Of a DNA stretch of 64,000 nucleotides, positions 42,110 to 50,456 are shown piece after piece. The notes under the pieces are model-generated. The model ran no database searches and had not been told where the DNA came from. It saw only the letters and a list, made by a program, of their open reading frames with translations. The position numbers and the translations under genes were made by a program. This stretch comes from Curtobacterium sp. Leaf183 (lineage in GTDB: Bacteria; Actinomycetota; Actinomycetes; Actinomycetales; Microbacteriaceae), in NCBI RefSeq assembly GCF_001424385.1, contig NZ_LMPO01000001.1, positions 461,017 through 525,016 on the forward strand, given 5' to 3'. Position 1 is the stretch's first letter, and every line of letters starts with the position of its first letter.

Positions 42110-42955
42110 CTACCGGGGCAGCGTGTCGAGCGCGGCCGCCAGGCCGTCGTCCGTGACCCCGCCCGTGATCTCGCTCGCGGCGTCGACCACGTCGGACGGC
42201 GCCTGCCCCATCGCGACGCCGCGGCCGGACGTCGATGCCCACCGCAGCATGTCGATGTCGTTGCGGCCGTCACCCGCTGCGAACACCCGCGATCGCGGGA
42301 TGTCGAACCACTCGCGCACGCGCTCCATCGCCGTGGCCTTGGTGACGCCCTCGGGAGCGATGTCGAGCCATGCGGTCCAGCCGACGTTGTACGACACCTT
42401 GTGCAGGCCCATGCGGTCGACGATCTGCAGGAACTCCTCGAGGCCGTGCTCCGGGGAGATCACCACGACGCGGGTCGCCTGCACGCCGAGCAGCTGCTCG
42501 AACGGCACGTGTGAGCCGTGCTTCGTCATGGCGTCGTCCGGGAACTCCCCGGACAGCAGGTAGGCGCCGTCGGGCGACTCGACACCGTAGGCGGCGTTCG
42601 ACAGCGCGCCGCGGATGGTCTGCAGCACGTCGGTCGGGTCGAAGGTCTCGACGTGCACGCGCACGTACCCGTTGATGGCTGTCGGAGCGGTGGAGCGTCG
42701 CAGGGTGACGGCCCCGTTCGCGCAGACGAGGTACTCGGGCTGCAGGCCGATCTTGTCGAGCACGGGGACGGTCATCCCTTCGCTGCGACCCGTGGAGAGC
42801 ATGACCTCGTGCCCCGCGGCCGCCGCGGCGTGGATCGCGTCGACGGTGGCCTGCGTGACGACGCCGTCCTCACGCATGACGGTGCCGTCGATGTCGAGCG
42901 CGACGAGCCAGCGCTTCACGCGGGTCGTGGCGGCGGTGCCGTGTGCGTCGTTCAT
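42110..42955 (-). CDS. HAD-IIB (Cof-type) phosphatase
   Basis: A 281-residue HAD-superfamily hydrolase with a class IIB cap. Motif I ALDIDGTV (Asp21, Asp23), motif [11 protein letters not shown], Lys in [10 protein letters not shown] and the acids in [14 protein letters not shown] complete the active site. Relatives dephosphorylate sugar phosphates, flavin or phosphosugars; specificity cannot be read. Its ATG overlaps the serS stop by 4 bases, so it is co-transcribed with serS. Confidence 0.9.
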   Translation of the reverse strand: MNDAHGTAATTRVKRWLVALDIDGTVMREDGVVTQATVDAIHAAAAAGHEVMLSTGRSEGMTVPVLDKIGLQPEYLVCANGAVTLRRSTAPTAINGYVRVHVETFDPTDVLQTIRGALSNAAYGVESPDGAYLLSGEFPDDAMTKHGSHVPFEQLLGVQATRVVVISPEHGLEEFLQIVDRMGLHKVSYNVGWTAWLDIAPEGVTKATAMERVREWFDIPRSRVFAAGDGRNDIDMLRWASTSGRGVAMGQAPSDVVDAASEITGGVTDDGLAAALDTLPR

Positions 42956-44220
42956 CGGGGTTCGATCACCTCGACGCCGCCCAGGAAGGGCCGCAGCACC
43001 TCGGGCACCACGACCGACCCGTCGGCCTGCTGGTGGGTCTCGAGGATCGCGACGAGCCAGCGGGTGGTCGCGAGCGTGCCGTTGAGCGTGGCGACCGGGG
43101 CCGTCTTGCCGCTCTCGGTGCGGTAGCGGATGTCCAGGCGCCGGGCCTGGAACGTGGTGCAGTTCGACGTCGAGGTCAGCTCGCGGAACGTGCCCTGGGT
43201 CGGGACCCAGGCCTCGAGGTCGTACTTGCGCGCCGCGCTCGTGCCGAGGTCGCCCGCGGCGGTCTCGATCACGCGGTAGTGCAGCCCGAGGTCCTGCAGC
43301 ATCGACTCCTGGTACGCCATGAGCCGCTGGTGTTCGGCGTCGGCCAGGTCCGGGTGCACGTACGAGAACATCTCGAGCTTGTTGAACTGGTGCACGCGGA
43401 GGATGCCGCGGTTGTCCTTGCCCGCCGAGCCGGCCTCGCGCCGGTAGCAGGTCGACCAGCCGGCGTACCGCAGTGCCGGGTCGTCGGCCGGGAACGACAG
43501 GATCTCGTCGGCGTGGTAGCCGGCCAGGGCGACCTCGCTGGTGCCGGTCAGGTACAGGTCGTCGGCCTCGAGTCGGTAGACCTCGGCCGCGTGCTCCCCG
43601 AGGAAGCCCGTGCCCGCCATCGTCTCGGGGCGCACGAGCGTCGGCGTGATCAGCGGCGTGAACCCGTGCTGCACGGCGCGGTCGAGCCCGAGCGACATGA
43701 GCGCGATCTCGAGCCGGGCTCCGAGGCCCTTGAGGAAGTAGAAGCGCGAGCCGGACACCTTCACCCCGCGCGGGATGTCGATGATGTCGAGCAGCTCACC
43801 GAGGTCGGCGTGGTCGCGCGGCGCGAAGTCGAACGACGGCTTCGTGCCGACCGTCTTGAGCGTGACGAAGTCGTCCTCGCCGCCCGCTGGCACACCCGGC
43901 AGGACGGTGTTCGGGATCGCGCGGACGACCTGGTTGAACGTGTCCTCGGCCGCGGAGACGGTTGCCTGCGCGTCCTTCACCTGGGCGGCGAGCGCCTGGG
44001 CCTGCTGCACGAGCGCGGCCTTCTCGTCCTTCGGCGCCTTGGCCACGGTCTTGCCGAAGGCGTTCTGCTCAGCACGCAGGGCCTCGAACGACGAGATCGC
44101 GCTGCGGCGCGCGGCGTCCGCCGCGACGGCCCGGTCGACGACCTCGACGGAGGCGCCGCGCGCAGCCTGTGAGGCCTTGATGACATCGGGATCGTCGCGC
44201 AGCAGCTGTGGGTCAATCAC
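42952..44220 (-). CDS. serS: Seryl-tRNA synthetase
   Basis: A 422-residue class II synthetase. An N-terminal coiled-coil arm (about 30-100) grips the long variable arm of tRNA-Ser; motif 2 is [28 protein letters not shown]-like sequence with its ATP Arg, [10 protein letters not shown] binds serine, and motif 3 is near [19 protein letters not shown] 44220 has TAGGAT six bases upstream, so translation is leaderless. It couples with the HAD gene downstream. Essential enzyme; intact. Confidence 0.97.
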   Translation of the reverse strand: MIDPQLLRDDPDVIKASQAARGASVEVVDRAVAADAARRSAISSFEALRAEQNAFGKTVAKAPKDEKAALVQQAQALAAQVKDAQATVSAAEDTFNQVVRAIPNTVLPGVPAGGEDDFVTLKTVGTKPSFDFAPRDHADLGELLDIIDIPRGVKVSGSRFYFLKGLGARLEIALMSLGLDRAVQHGFTPLITPTLVRPETMAGTGFLGEHAAEVYRLEADDLYLTGTSEVALAGYHADEILSFPADDPALRYAGWSTCYRREAGSAGKDNRGILRVHQFNKLEMFSYVHPDLADAEHQRLMAYQESMLQDLGLHYRVIETAAGDLGTSAARKYDLEAWVPTQGTFRELTSTSNCTTFQARRLDIRYRTESGKTAPVATLNGTLATTRWLVAILETHQQADGSVVVPEVLRPFLGGVEVIEPR

Positions 44221-44256
44221 CGTTTCATCCTAGCCAGAGCCAGGTGACCAGCAGAT

Positions 44257-44299
44257 GGACGGGAGGCCCGGTGCGGGCGCCGCCACGATCCTCCCGTCC
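44257..44299. repeat. Family-1 palindromic repeat in a divergent promoter gap
   Basis: GGACGGGAGGCCCGGTG begins at 44257 and its partner ATCCTCCCGTCC ends at 44299, with two mismatches in the arms. Unlike the other copies it lies between two divergent starts (serS 44220, diacylglycerol kinase 44361), where no terminator is needed. Confidence 0.85.
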
Positions 44300-44360
44300 G
44301 GCCGTGGCCGGGTCCCGCCCCGGTGCGCGCTCCCCAGCCGCCGTCGGTACGGTCGAGGGC

Positions 44361-45443
44361 ATGTCATCGCCCTCGGAGACCGCGCCCGCGCAGCCGGACG
44401 CCCTCGCCTCAGAGCAGCACACCGCCGCCGTCGTCTACAACCCCGTCAAGGTGGACCTCCCCACCCTCAAGCGGACGGTCGAGCGGTACCAGCGCGAAGC
44501 CGGCTGGAACGAGACCCTGTGGTTCGAGACGTCGGAAGCGGACCCGGGCGGCGGGATGGCACGCGAGGCCATCGCGGCCGGGGTCGACGTCGTCGCCGCT
44601 GCCGGCGGTGACGGCACCGTCCGCGCGGTCGCCGAGGTCGTGTGGGAGTCGGACGCGGCACTCGCGCTGCTGCCGAGCGGCACGGGCAACCTGCTCGCCC
44701 GGAACATCCCGTCCCCGATCGACGACATGGCGGCCAGCGTCCACACGATCTTCCGCGGTGAGGACCGACCCATCGACATCGGCACGGTCGGCGTCGAGCG
44801 CGAGGACGGGTCGCGCGAGCAGTTCGGCTTCCTGGTGATGGCCGGTCTCGGGCTGGACGCCCGCATGCTCGCGAACACGAAGCCCGAGCTGAAGAAGAAG
44901 GTCGGGTGGCTCGCCTACGTGGACTCGCTGATCCGGTCCCTCCGCGATGCCGACGCCTTCGAGTTCCGGTACCGCCTGGACGGCGAGGGCAACCGCTCGG
45001 TGCGCGCGCACTCGCTCATCGTCGGCAACTGCGGCACGCTGCAGGCCGGCGCGACGCTGCTGCCCGACGCCGAGATCGACGACGGCGTGTTCGACGTGGT
45101 CGTGATGCGTCCGCGAGGGTTCTTCGGGTGGGTCCGGATCGCCGCGCGCATGCTCTGGGAGAACGCGATCCTGCGGTCCGTCCGCCGATCTGCCCTCGGA
45201 CACACCGCGATCGGCAAGCGCATCACCACGCTCGCCCGCGAGGAGCGTCCGCTGCGGTACCTGCGCGGCGAGGAGTTCACGGCGCGGCTCGAACAGCCCG
45301 ACGAGTTCGAGATCGACGGGGACCCGGTGGGCAAGATCACGGCGTTCAAGGCGCAGATCCACGGGGGCGCCCTGCGGGTGCGGGTCGCGGGGCCGCGCGA
45401 CCAGACTCGGGCCACGCGGCAGGTCCGGGCGCACCGCCACTGA
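44361..45443 (+). CDS. Diacylglycerol kinase catalytic-domain (lipid kinase) protein
   Basis: A 360-residue DagK/YegS-like lipid kinase. VVYNPVK opens the fold, the ATP loop is AAGGDGTVRAVAEVV with the GGDGT signature, LPSGTGNLLARN follows, and a C-terminal beta domain ends FEIDGDPVGKI. It phosphorylates diacylglycerol or a related lipid at the inner membrane face, recycling it into phospholipid synthesis. ATG 44361 has TACGGT seven bases upstream (leaderless), divergent from serS with a family-1 repeat between. Confidence 0.9.
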   Translation: MSSPSETAPAQPDALASEQHTAAVVYNPVKVDLPTLKRTVERYQREAGWNETLWFETSEADPGGGMAREAIAAGVDVVAAAGGDGTVRAVAEVVWESDAALALLPSGTGNLLARNIPSPIDDMAASVHTIFRGEDRPIDIGTVGVEREDGSREQFGFLVMAGLGLDARMLANTKPELKKKVGWLAYVDSLIRSLRDADAFEFRYRLDGEGNRSVRAHSLIVGNCGTLQAGATLLPDAEIDDGVFDVVVMRPRGFFGWVRIAARMLWENAILRSVRRSALGHTAIGKRITTLAREERPLRYLRGEEFTARLEQPDEFEIDGDPVGKITAFKAQIHGGALRVRVAGPRDQTRATRQVRAHRH

Positions 45444-45480
45444 GGCGGGCTGGCGGGCGGGCAGGCCGGGCCGGCGCACG

Positions 45481-45569
45481 GTGCGAGGTTCCCACTCGGT
45501 GCGAGGTTGACGGGCCCGTGCAGGGCAACAAGCTCGCACGGGGCGGTCAAAGTTGCACCCGGGCGCAAC
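45481..45569 (+). repeat. Family-2 51-nt element, copy 2, with extra half-repeats
   Basis: A GTGCGAGGTT (45499-45508), hairpin GCCC-GTGCA-GGGC, A' AAGCTCGCAC (45530-45539, one mismatch), B' GCGGTCA (45543-45549). B reads GACGGG, only partly complementary to B', so this copy may be decaying. An additional A word lies at 45481-45490 and a GTTGCACCC/GGGCGCAAC near-palindrome at 45552-45569. It sits between convergent diacylglycerol kinase and pheA. Confidence 0.75.
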
Positions 45570-45620
45570 CGCGCACCGTGCGGGGCGGGCGCGCGGGCCG
45601 AGCGGGCCGTGCGGACCGGG

Positions 45621-46574
45621 CTACGCCCCCGGCTCGCCGGCGACGATCGCACGCAGCCAGTCCCGCGCCTCGACGAACGCCTCGTCCGAGTAGCGCAGCG
45701 GCACCTCGGACTCCAGCCGGTCGGCGCGCGGGTACGACCCGAGGAACGTCACGCGCGGGCTGAACCGCCGCAAGCCGAGCAGCGCGTCGGCGACCCGCTC
45801 GTCGAGCACGTGCCCGTCCAGGTCGATGACGAACCGGTAGCGACCGAGCTCGTCGCCGATCGGCCGCGAGGACAGCAGCCCCATGTTGATGCCCCGGGTC
45901 GCGAACTGCTCGAGCATGTCGACCAGGGCCCCCGGGTGGTCGGCGGGCAGCTCGACGATGACGCTGGTCTTGTCCGATCCGGTGCGCTCGGGGATCGCCA
46001 GGGTCTTCGAGACGAGCACGAACCGGGTGACGGCACTGGCGTTGTCACCGATGGAGTCGGCCAGCACCGCCAGGTCGTAGTGGTCGGTGATGCCGGGGGG
46101 CGCCACGGCGGCGTCGGCGGTCGGCTGGTCGTCGAGCAGCGCGGCCGCGGCGGCGACGTTCGACGACGCGGGGATGTGGCCGTGGCCGCGCACGTTCGCC
46201 TCGAGCCAGTGGTGCGTCTGGGCATAGGCCACCGGGTGCGCGTTCACGGTCCGCACGTCGGCGAGCGCGGTGCCGGGCCGGGCGACGAGCACGAAGTCGA
46301 CGGGGACCAGGTACTCCCCCACGATGCGCACGCCGGGGATGCGCGCGAGGGCATCCTGCGTCGCGCTGACCCCGCCGTCGACGCTGTTCTCGATCGCGAT
46401 GACGGCCCCGACGGACCGGCCGGACATGACGTCGTCCAGGGCCTCGCCGACGTTGTTCACACTGCGCCAGGGCTTGCCGGCCGCCGCGTCGACGAGCTTG
46501 AGGGCCGCCTCGGTGAAGGTGCCGGCGGGTCCGAGGTAGCTGTACGTGTCGGGCTCGACGTCGGGCTGGCTCAT
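45621..46574 (-). CDS. pheA: Prephenate dehydratase
   Basis: A 317-residue enzyme of phenylalanine synthesis, prephenate to phenylpyruvate. The catalytic domain has YLGPAGTFTEAAL, IAIENSVDGGVSATQDAL and VTRFVLVSK (Thr-Arg-Phe motif). The C-terminal ACT domain has the Phe-binding region SSRPIGDELGRYRFVIDLDGH. No chorismate mutase is fused. ATG 46574 has TAGGCT seven bases upstream (leaderless). It stands alone, convergent with the lipid kinase. Confidence 0.93.
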   Translation of the reverse strand: MSQPDVEPDTYSYLGPAGTFTEAALKLVDAAAGKPWRSVNNVGEALDDVMSGRSVGAVIAIENSVDGGVSATQDALARIPGVRIVGEYLVPVDFVLVARPGTALADVRTVNAHPVAYAQTHHWLEANVRGHGHIPASSNVAAAAALLDDQPTADAAVAPPGITDHYDLAVLADSIGDNASAVTRFVLVSKTLAIPERTGSDKTSVIVELPADHPGALVDMLEQFATRGINMGLLSSRPIGDELGRYRFVIDLDGHVLDERVADALLGLRRFSPRVTFLGSYPRADRLESEVPLRYSDEAFVEARDWLRAIVAGEPGA

Positions 46575-46662
46575 GCGGCCGAGCCTATTGCAAGCACCAA
46601 CAGCCCCCGGCGCCGCCGCCACAGCGGGGCTGAAGCACCCGGCGCCGACACCATCCCGGCGC

Positions 46663-47208
46663 TCAGTCCGTCGCCGTCCCCGTCAGCCGCGCCTCGCAGA
46701 TCGCGGTGTCGTCCTCGTCCCGCGGGTAGGTCACCGCCGCGAAGCGTCCCTCGGGATCGAGCCGTGCCAGCAGCGAGCGGGTGATGCCGTCGAGGGCCTC
46801 GACCTGGTCGTCGGTCAGCGCGTCGATCACGAACTGCCGTGCCGTGCGGACGTGGTCCGGGGCCGCGTCGACGATGGTCGCGTAGCCGGCGTCGGTGAGC
46901 CGCACGTCGGTGGCACGTCGGTCGTCCGCCGAGGGGCACCGCGACACCAGCCCGCGCTTCTCGAGCCGGGAGACCACGTGCGACAACCGGGGCAGCGAGG
47001 CGTTCGTCGCCGAGGCCAGGGCCGACATCCGCAGCGTGCGCCCCTCGGTCTCGGACAGCATCGCGACGACCATGTAGTCGAAGTGCGTCAGGTCGGCGTC
47101 ACGCTGCAGCTGCTGGTCGAGCGCCGCCGGCAGCAGCTCCATGACGGCGACGAGCTTCATCCAGGCGCGCAGTTGTCCGCGCGTCAGCCAGGGCACCTCG
47201 TCGGTCAT
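46663..47208 (-). CDS. MarR-family regulator
   Basis: A 181-residue winged-helix regulator (MSALASATNASLPRLSHVVS recognition region, RLEKRGLVSRCPSADDRRATDVRLT wing). No OhrR-type sensing Cys at the N-terminus. ATG 47208 has TAGGAT six bases upstream (47220-47215), so it has its own leaderless promoter inside the 3' end of the membrane gene before it. The TGGTTG/CAACCA palindrome at 47226-47243 lies between -10 and -35 positions and suggests autorepression. It may also control the molybdo-oxidoreductase genes upstream. Confidence 0.87.
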   Translation of the reverse strand: MTDEVPWLTRGQLRAWMKLVAVMELLPAALDQQLQRDADLTHFDYMVVAMLSETEGRTLRMSALASATNASLPRLSHVVSRLEKRGLVSRCPSADDRRATDVRLTDAGYATIVDAAPDHVRTARQFVIDALTDDQVEALDGITRSLLARLDPEGRFAAVTYPRDEDDTAICEARLTGTATD

Positions 47209-47214
47209 GACCCC

Positions 47215-47243
47215 ATCCTACGAAATGGTTGTCGTTTCAACCA
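47215..47243 (-). promoter_or_regulatory. MarR promoter with internal operator
   Basis: TGGTTG (47226-47231) and CAACCA (47238-47243) are inverted six bases apart; TAGGAT (minus strand, 47220-47215) is the -10. The site is an AT-richer island in the last codons of the gene ending at 47218, an unusual location for an operator. Confidence 0.6.
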
Positions 47244-47676
47244 CCCTGGGAGTCGAGCTCCGCCGCGCGGTCACCCAGCCCACGACGAGCACGGCAACGA
47301 CGACGACCAGCAGCGCGCCCTCGACCAGGAGCAGCCGGGTCGTGTAGTCGAACGGCACCACGGTCGGGTTCTTCGCCCCGTGCGCCTTCGCCGCGATCTC
47401 GGGAAGCACCACGAGCGCGAGCACGCTGCCGAGCACGACCGCGGTCTGCACCACGACGAGCACCCACGTCCGGAGTGCCCGTCCGGCGCGTCGGAGACCG
47501 AGCCCGACGAGCACCACGAACGGGGACAGGATCGCGTCGTGCAGGACCACCGCGGCGATCAGCCAGGTCGCGAGTCCGCCGATCCGGTTCGGCCGGACGG
47601 TCTCGACCATCGTGTACGCACCGAACGCCAGCACGAGCACACCGAGGACGACGAGCACGATCCGTGTGGCCCTCAT
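47218..47676 (-). CDS. Small four-helix membrane protein
   Basis: A 152-residue protein with about four hydrophobic helices (VLVVLGVLVLAFGAYTMV at the start, VEGALLVVVVAVLVVGWV near the end). ATG 47676 overlaps the molybdo-oxidoreductase stop by 4 bases, so it is co-translated with it and may be its membrane partner or quinone-facing subunit. I do not recognise a named family. Its last codons double as the MarR promoter region. Confidence 0.75.
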   Translation of the reverse strand: MRATRIVLVVLGVLVLAFGAYTMVETVRPNRIGGLATWLIAAVVLHDAILSPFVVLVGLGLRRAGRALRTWVLVVVQTAVVLGSVLALVVLPEIAAKAHGAKNPTVVPFDYTTRLLLVEGALLVVVVAVLVVGWVTARRSSTPRVVETTTIS

Positions 47677-48989
47677 GACCGCACCTCGATCCGCTCGATC
47701 CACTTGGTCTGCAGCACGCCGGGTCGTCCGGGGGCGATGATCCGCGCCGGGAACCCGTGGTCCAGGTCGAGCGTCGAGCCGTTGAGCTCGAGCGCGACCA
47801 GGGTCGTCGGGTCCGAGGCGTACTCGGGCCCCATGTCCATGATCCGGTAGCCGCCGTGGCGCTCGAGGCTGGTCACCCGGACGCTCGACCCCGGGTCCGC
47901 CTGCACCGCGGCCAGCAGGTCGCGCATCCGCACTCCCTTCCACGTCGCCATCTGACTCCACCCCTCGACGCACGAGATCGGCAGCTCGACCTGAGCCATC
48001 CCCAGCGCGACGAGCTCGGCGCGCGAGAACGTCCGCGTCACCGCAGGCCCCGCGACCGTGAGCGTCCAGTCGGCCGCCGTCGCCGTCGCCAGCACCCCGG
48101 CGGCACGCGCCGTCCGGTTCACCGGCAAGGCGTTCGGCCCGATGTGGCGCCGGCGCGGTGCGAAGACGTTGAACGGCTCACCGAGCTCGGACGACTGCCC
48201 CACGGTCAGGACGACGACACCGGCCGTCGCGGCCGCGACACCGGCGAAGAAGCCGCGGCGCGCGATGCGCTCGCGCCGGACCGGACGGGAGGCTCGGGGC
48301 GACTCCGCCCCGTCGGTCGCGCTGGCAGCGGGGGAACCGTCCGCCCAGCGCATCACGCGACCCGTGATCCCCCGCGGGTAGGTGGCGGACCCGCCCCGGG
48401 CCTCCGCGGCGTACTCGGGCAGCTCGCTGCCCACCGCACCGTCGTACACGAACCGGCCCTCGGCGTCGTAGGCGTCCCGCTTCCGCCAGTAGCGGGCGAT
48501 GATCCGCAGCTTCGCGGCGATGTGGATGGCGAGCGAGCCGATGAGCACGTACGACAGCGCGTAGTGGACCTGGCGGAACGGGAACGGCCACGGGTACCAC
48601 TGGTAGGTGTTCACGAGCCCGGTGCCGACCTGCACGACGGCCGCGGAGACGAAGACCGCGATCGACACGCGCTCGAGCAGGTGCAGCACGCCGCGCACCG
48701 GCGGGTCCTGCGCGAGCGCGGGCATCACCGTGTTGAGCTTGGCGAACAGCAGCGGGATGATCGCGATCCCCGCGGTGATGTGGAGCCCCTGCGTGAACTG
48801 GTAGAGCTGCGTCGGCCGCGTGGGGAACCGCATCCAGGGCAGCGGGTCCTGCAGGAAGTGGCTGTAGACGCCGGTGCCGAAGCAGATCAGGAACGCGATG
48901 CCGAGCAGCCGGCCGAGCACGACCGCGGTCCGGGCGTTGCGGTTCGGGGACGCCATCGCGGACCGGGCGTCGTGCAGTGAGCGACGCAC
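47673..48989 (-). CDS. Cytochrome b-like membrane domain fused to molybdopterin oxidoreductase
   Basis: About 438 residues. The N-terminal half has four helices with His in GLHITAGIAII, QVHYALSYV and SLAIHIAAKL, like a di-heme cytochrome b. A fifth helix (GFFAGVAAATAGVVVLTVG) leads to a sulfite-oxidase-type molybdopterin domain with ELPISCVEGWSQMATWKGV, where Cys is the Mo ligand, and FPARIIAPGRPGVLQTKW. Presumably a quinone-linked outer-face reductase, YedY-like in one chain. GTG 48989 fits a TACCGA -10 five bases upstream; ATG 48956 is the alternative. Its cofactor genes moaA, moaD and modABC follow nearby. Confidence 0.85.
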   Translation of the reverse strand: MRRSLHDARSAMASPNRNARTAVVLGRLLGIAFLICFGTGVYSHFLQDPLPWMRFPTRPTQLYQFTQGLHITAGIAIIPLLFAKLNTVMPALAQDPPVRGVLHLLERVSIAVFVSAAVVQVGTGLVNTYQWYPWPFPFRQVHYALSYVLIGSLAIHIAAKLRIIARYWRKRDAYDAEGRFVYDGAVGSELPEYAAEARGGSATYPRGITGRVMRWADGSPAASATDGAESPRASRPVRRERIARRGFFAGVAAATAGVVVLTVGQSSELGEPFNVFAPRRRHIGPNALPVNRTARAAGVLATATAADWTLTVAGPAVTRTFSRAELVALGMAQVELPISCVEGWSQMATWKGVRMRDLLAAVQADPGSSVRVTSLERHGGYRIMDMGPEYASDPTTLVALELNGSTLDLDHGFPARIIAPGRPGVLQTKWIERIEVRS

Positions 48990-49013
48990 GATCGTCGGTA
49001 GCCTCGACGCACC

Positions 49014-50456
49014 ATGCGACTGCGACTCGGCCATCCCCTGTCCACCGTGATCGCCGTCGTCGGCGTGCTGGCCCTGGCGGGCGTCATCGCCGTCGGCATC
49101 ACGCATCTGGGGTTCCTCCGGTCCGGTCATCGAACACCATTCGTCACGTGGACCCTGATCGCTTGGGCGGTGTTCGTCATCGCGGTCCTGGCGCTGCGGT
49201 CCGTCCCGGCACGACTGGTGACCATCATCGTCCTCGGCGGGGCGCTCGTGGTGGGACTCGCCGCACTCGTCGGCCCGCCGAACACGAGCACGGACTCCGC
49301 GCGGTACGCCTGGGACGGCATCGTGCAGAACGCCGGGGTCTCGCCGTACGCGCACACGCCGCAGTCCGAGGTCCTGGCACACCTGCGCCCGGACTGGCTG
49401 TTCCCGGACAAGGTGAACGGCACGTGCGACAACCTGAAGCCGCGGCTGCACGGGCTCGGCGACGGGGCGGACGGGCACTGCGTCGCGATCAACCGCGTGG
49501 ACGTGCCGACGATCTACCCGCCGCTCGCCGAGATGTGGTTCGCACTCGTGCGGCTGGTCGTGCCGACGTCCGCGCAGTACATGCCGTTCCAGGTGGCGGG
49601 CCTGCTCGTCTCCCTCGGGGTGACCGTCGGGCTGCTCGTCGTCCTGCGCCGCCTCGGTCGCCCGGCGTGGTGGGCGGCACTGTGGGCCTGGTCGCCGCTC
49701 GTCGCGTCCGAGGCCGTGACCAACTCGCACGTCGACGTGCTGGGAGCCGCGCTGGCCACGGCGGGCGCGGTGCTCGTGGCGTTCGGCCGGCCGATCTGGG
49801 GCGGGATCGCGCTCGGGGCCGCGACCGCCGCCAAGCTCATCCCGGCGATCGTCTACCCACCGCTGCTCGGGCGGTGGCGGCACTGGTGGGCGATCCCGGT
49901 CGGCATCGCCGTGTTCGGGCTGCTCTACGTGCCCTACGTCGTCACGACGGGCGCGAAGGTGCTCGGGTACCTGCCGGGCTACTTGACCGAGGAGGGCTAC
50001 GAGGACGGCTCCCGCTTCGCGCTCGTGTCGCTGGTGACGGAGGGCGACGCCGGCACCGTGCTCGTCGGGCTGCTCGTGCTGGCCGCGGCCGTGGTCGCGT
50101 GGCGGCTCTCGGACCCTGCACGCCCGTGGTCCGGCGAGGTCCTGATGATCGGCGTGACCTTCCTGGCCGTCACCCCGCGCTACCCCTGGTACGCGCTCCT
50201 GCTCATCCCGTTCGTGGTGCTGTCCGGCCGGTGGGAGTGGCTGTCGATCGCGCTCGCCATCGCCCTGCGCGGCGTGTGGCCCTCGGTCGACGCGTACCGG
50301 TGGTGGCTCGGCGCGGCGGTCCTCGTGATCGTCGTCGTCACGCTCGTCCGGACCGACCGCGACGACTGGCTCCGGTGGCGGGACCGACTCGTGCCGTCCC
50401 GCATGCGCCGTCCGCGACCGGCACCGATGTCGCGCGACGTATCATCGCAGCCATGA
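49014..50456 (+). CDS. GT87/GT39-like integral membrane glycosyltransferase
   Basis: A 480-residue protein with about twelve helices. After the first helices an outer loop includes TSTDSARYAWDGIVQNAGVS with Asp and Arg in the place of the GT-C acidic site, and a Cys pair (GTCDN, GHCVA) in a loop that may be disulfide-linked. DVPTIYPPLAEMW is the strongest family-like motif. It probably transfers a polyprenyl-linked sugar at the outer membrane face. It overlaps moaA by 4 bases, a chance pairing rather than a functional one. TAGCCT lies nine bases before ATG. Confidence 0.85.
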   Translation: MRLRLGHPLSTVIAVVGVLALAGVIAVGITHLGFLRSGHRTPFVTWTLIAWAVFVIAVLALRSVPARLVTIIVLGGALVVGLAALVGPPNTSTDSARYAWDGIVQNAGVSPYAHTPQSEVLAHLRPDWLFPDKVNGTCDNLKPRLHGLGDGADGHCVAINRVDVPTIYPPLAEMWFALVRLVVPTSAQYMPFQVAGLLVSLGVTVGLLVVLRRLGRPAWWAALWAWSPLVASEAVTNSHVDVLGAALATAGAVLVAFGRPIWGGIALGAATAAKLIPAIVYPPLLGRWRHWWAIPVGIAVFGLLYVPYVVTTGAKVLGYLPGYLTEEGYEDGSRFALVSLVTEGDAGTVLVGLLVLAAAVVAWRLSDPARPWSGEVLMIGVTFLAVTPRYPWYALLLIPFVVLSGRWEWLSIALAIALRGVWPSVDAYRWWLGAAVLVIVVVTLVRTDRDDWLRWRDRLVPSRMRRPRPAPMSRDVSSQP

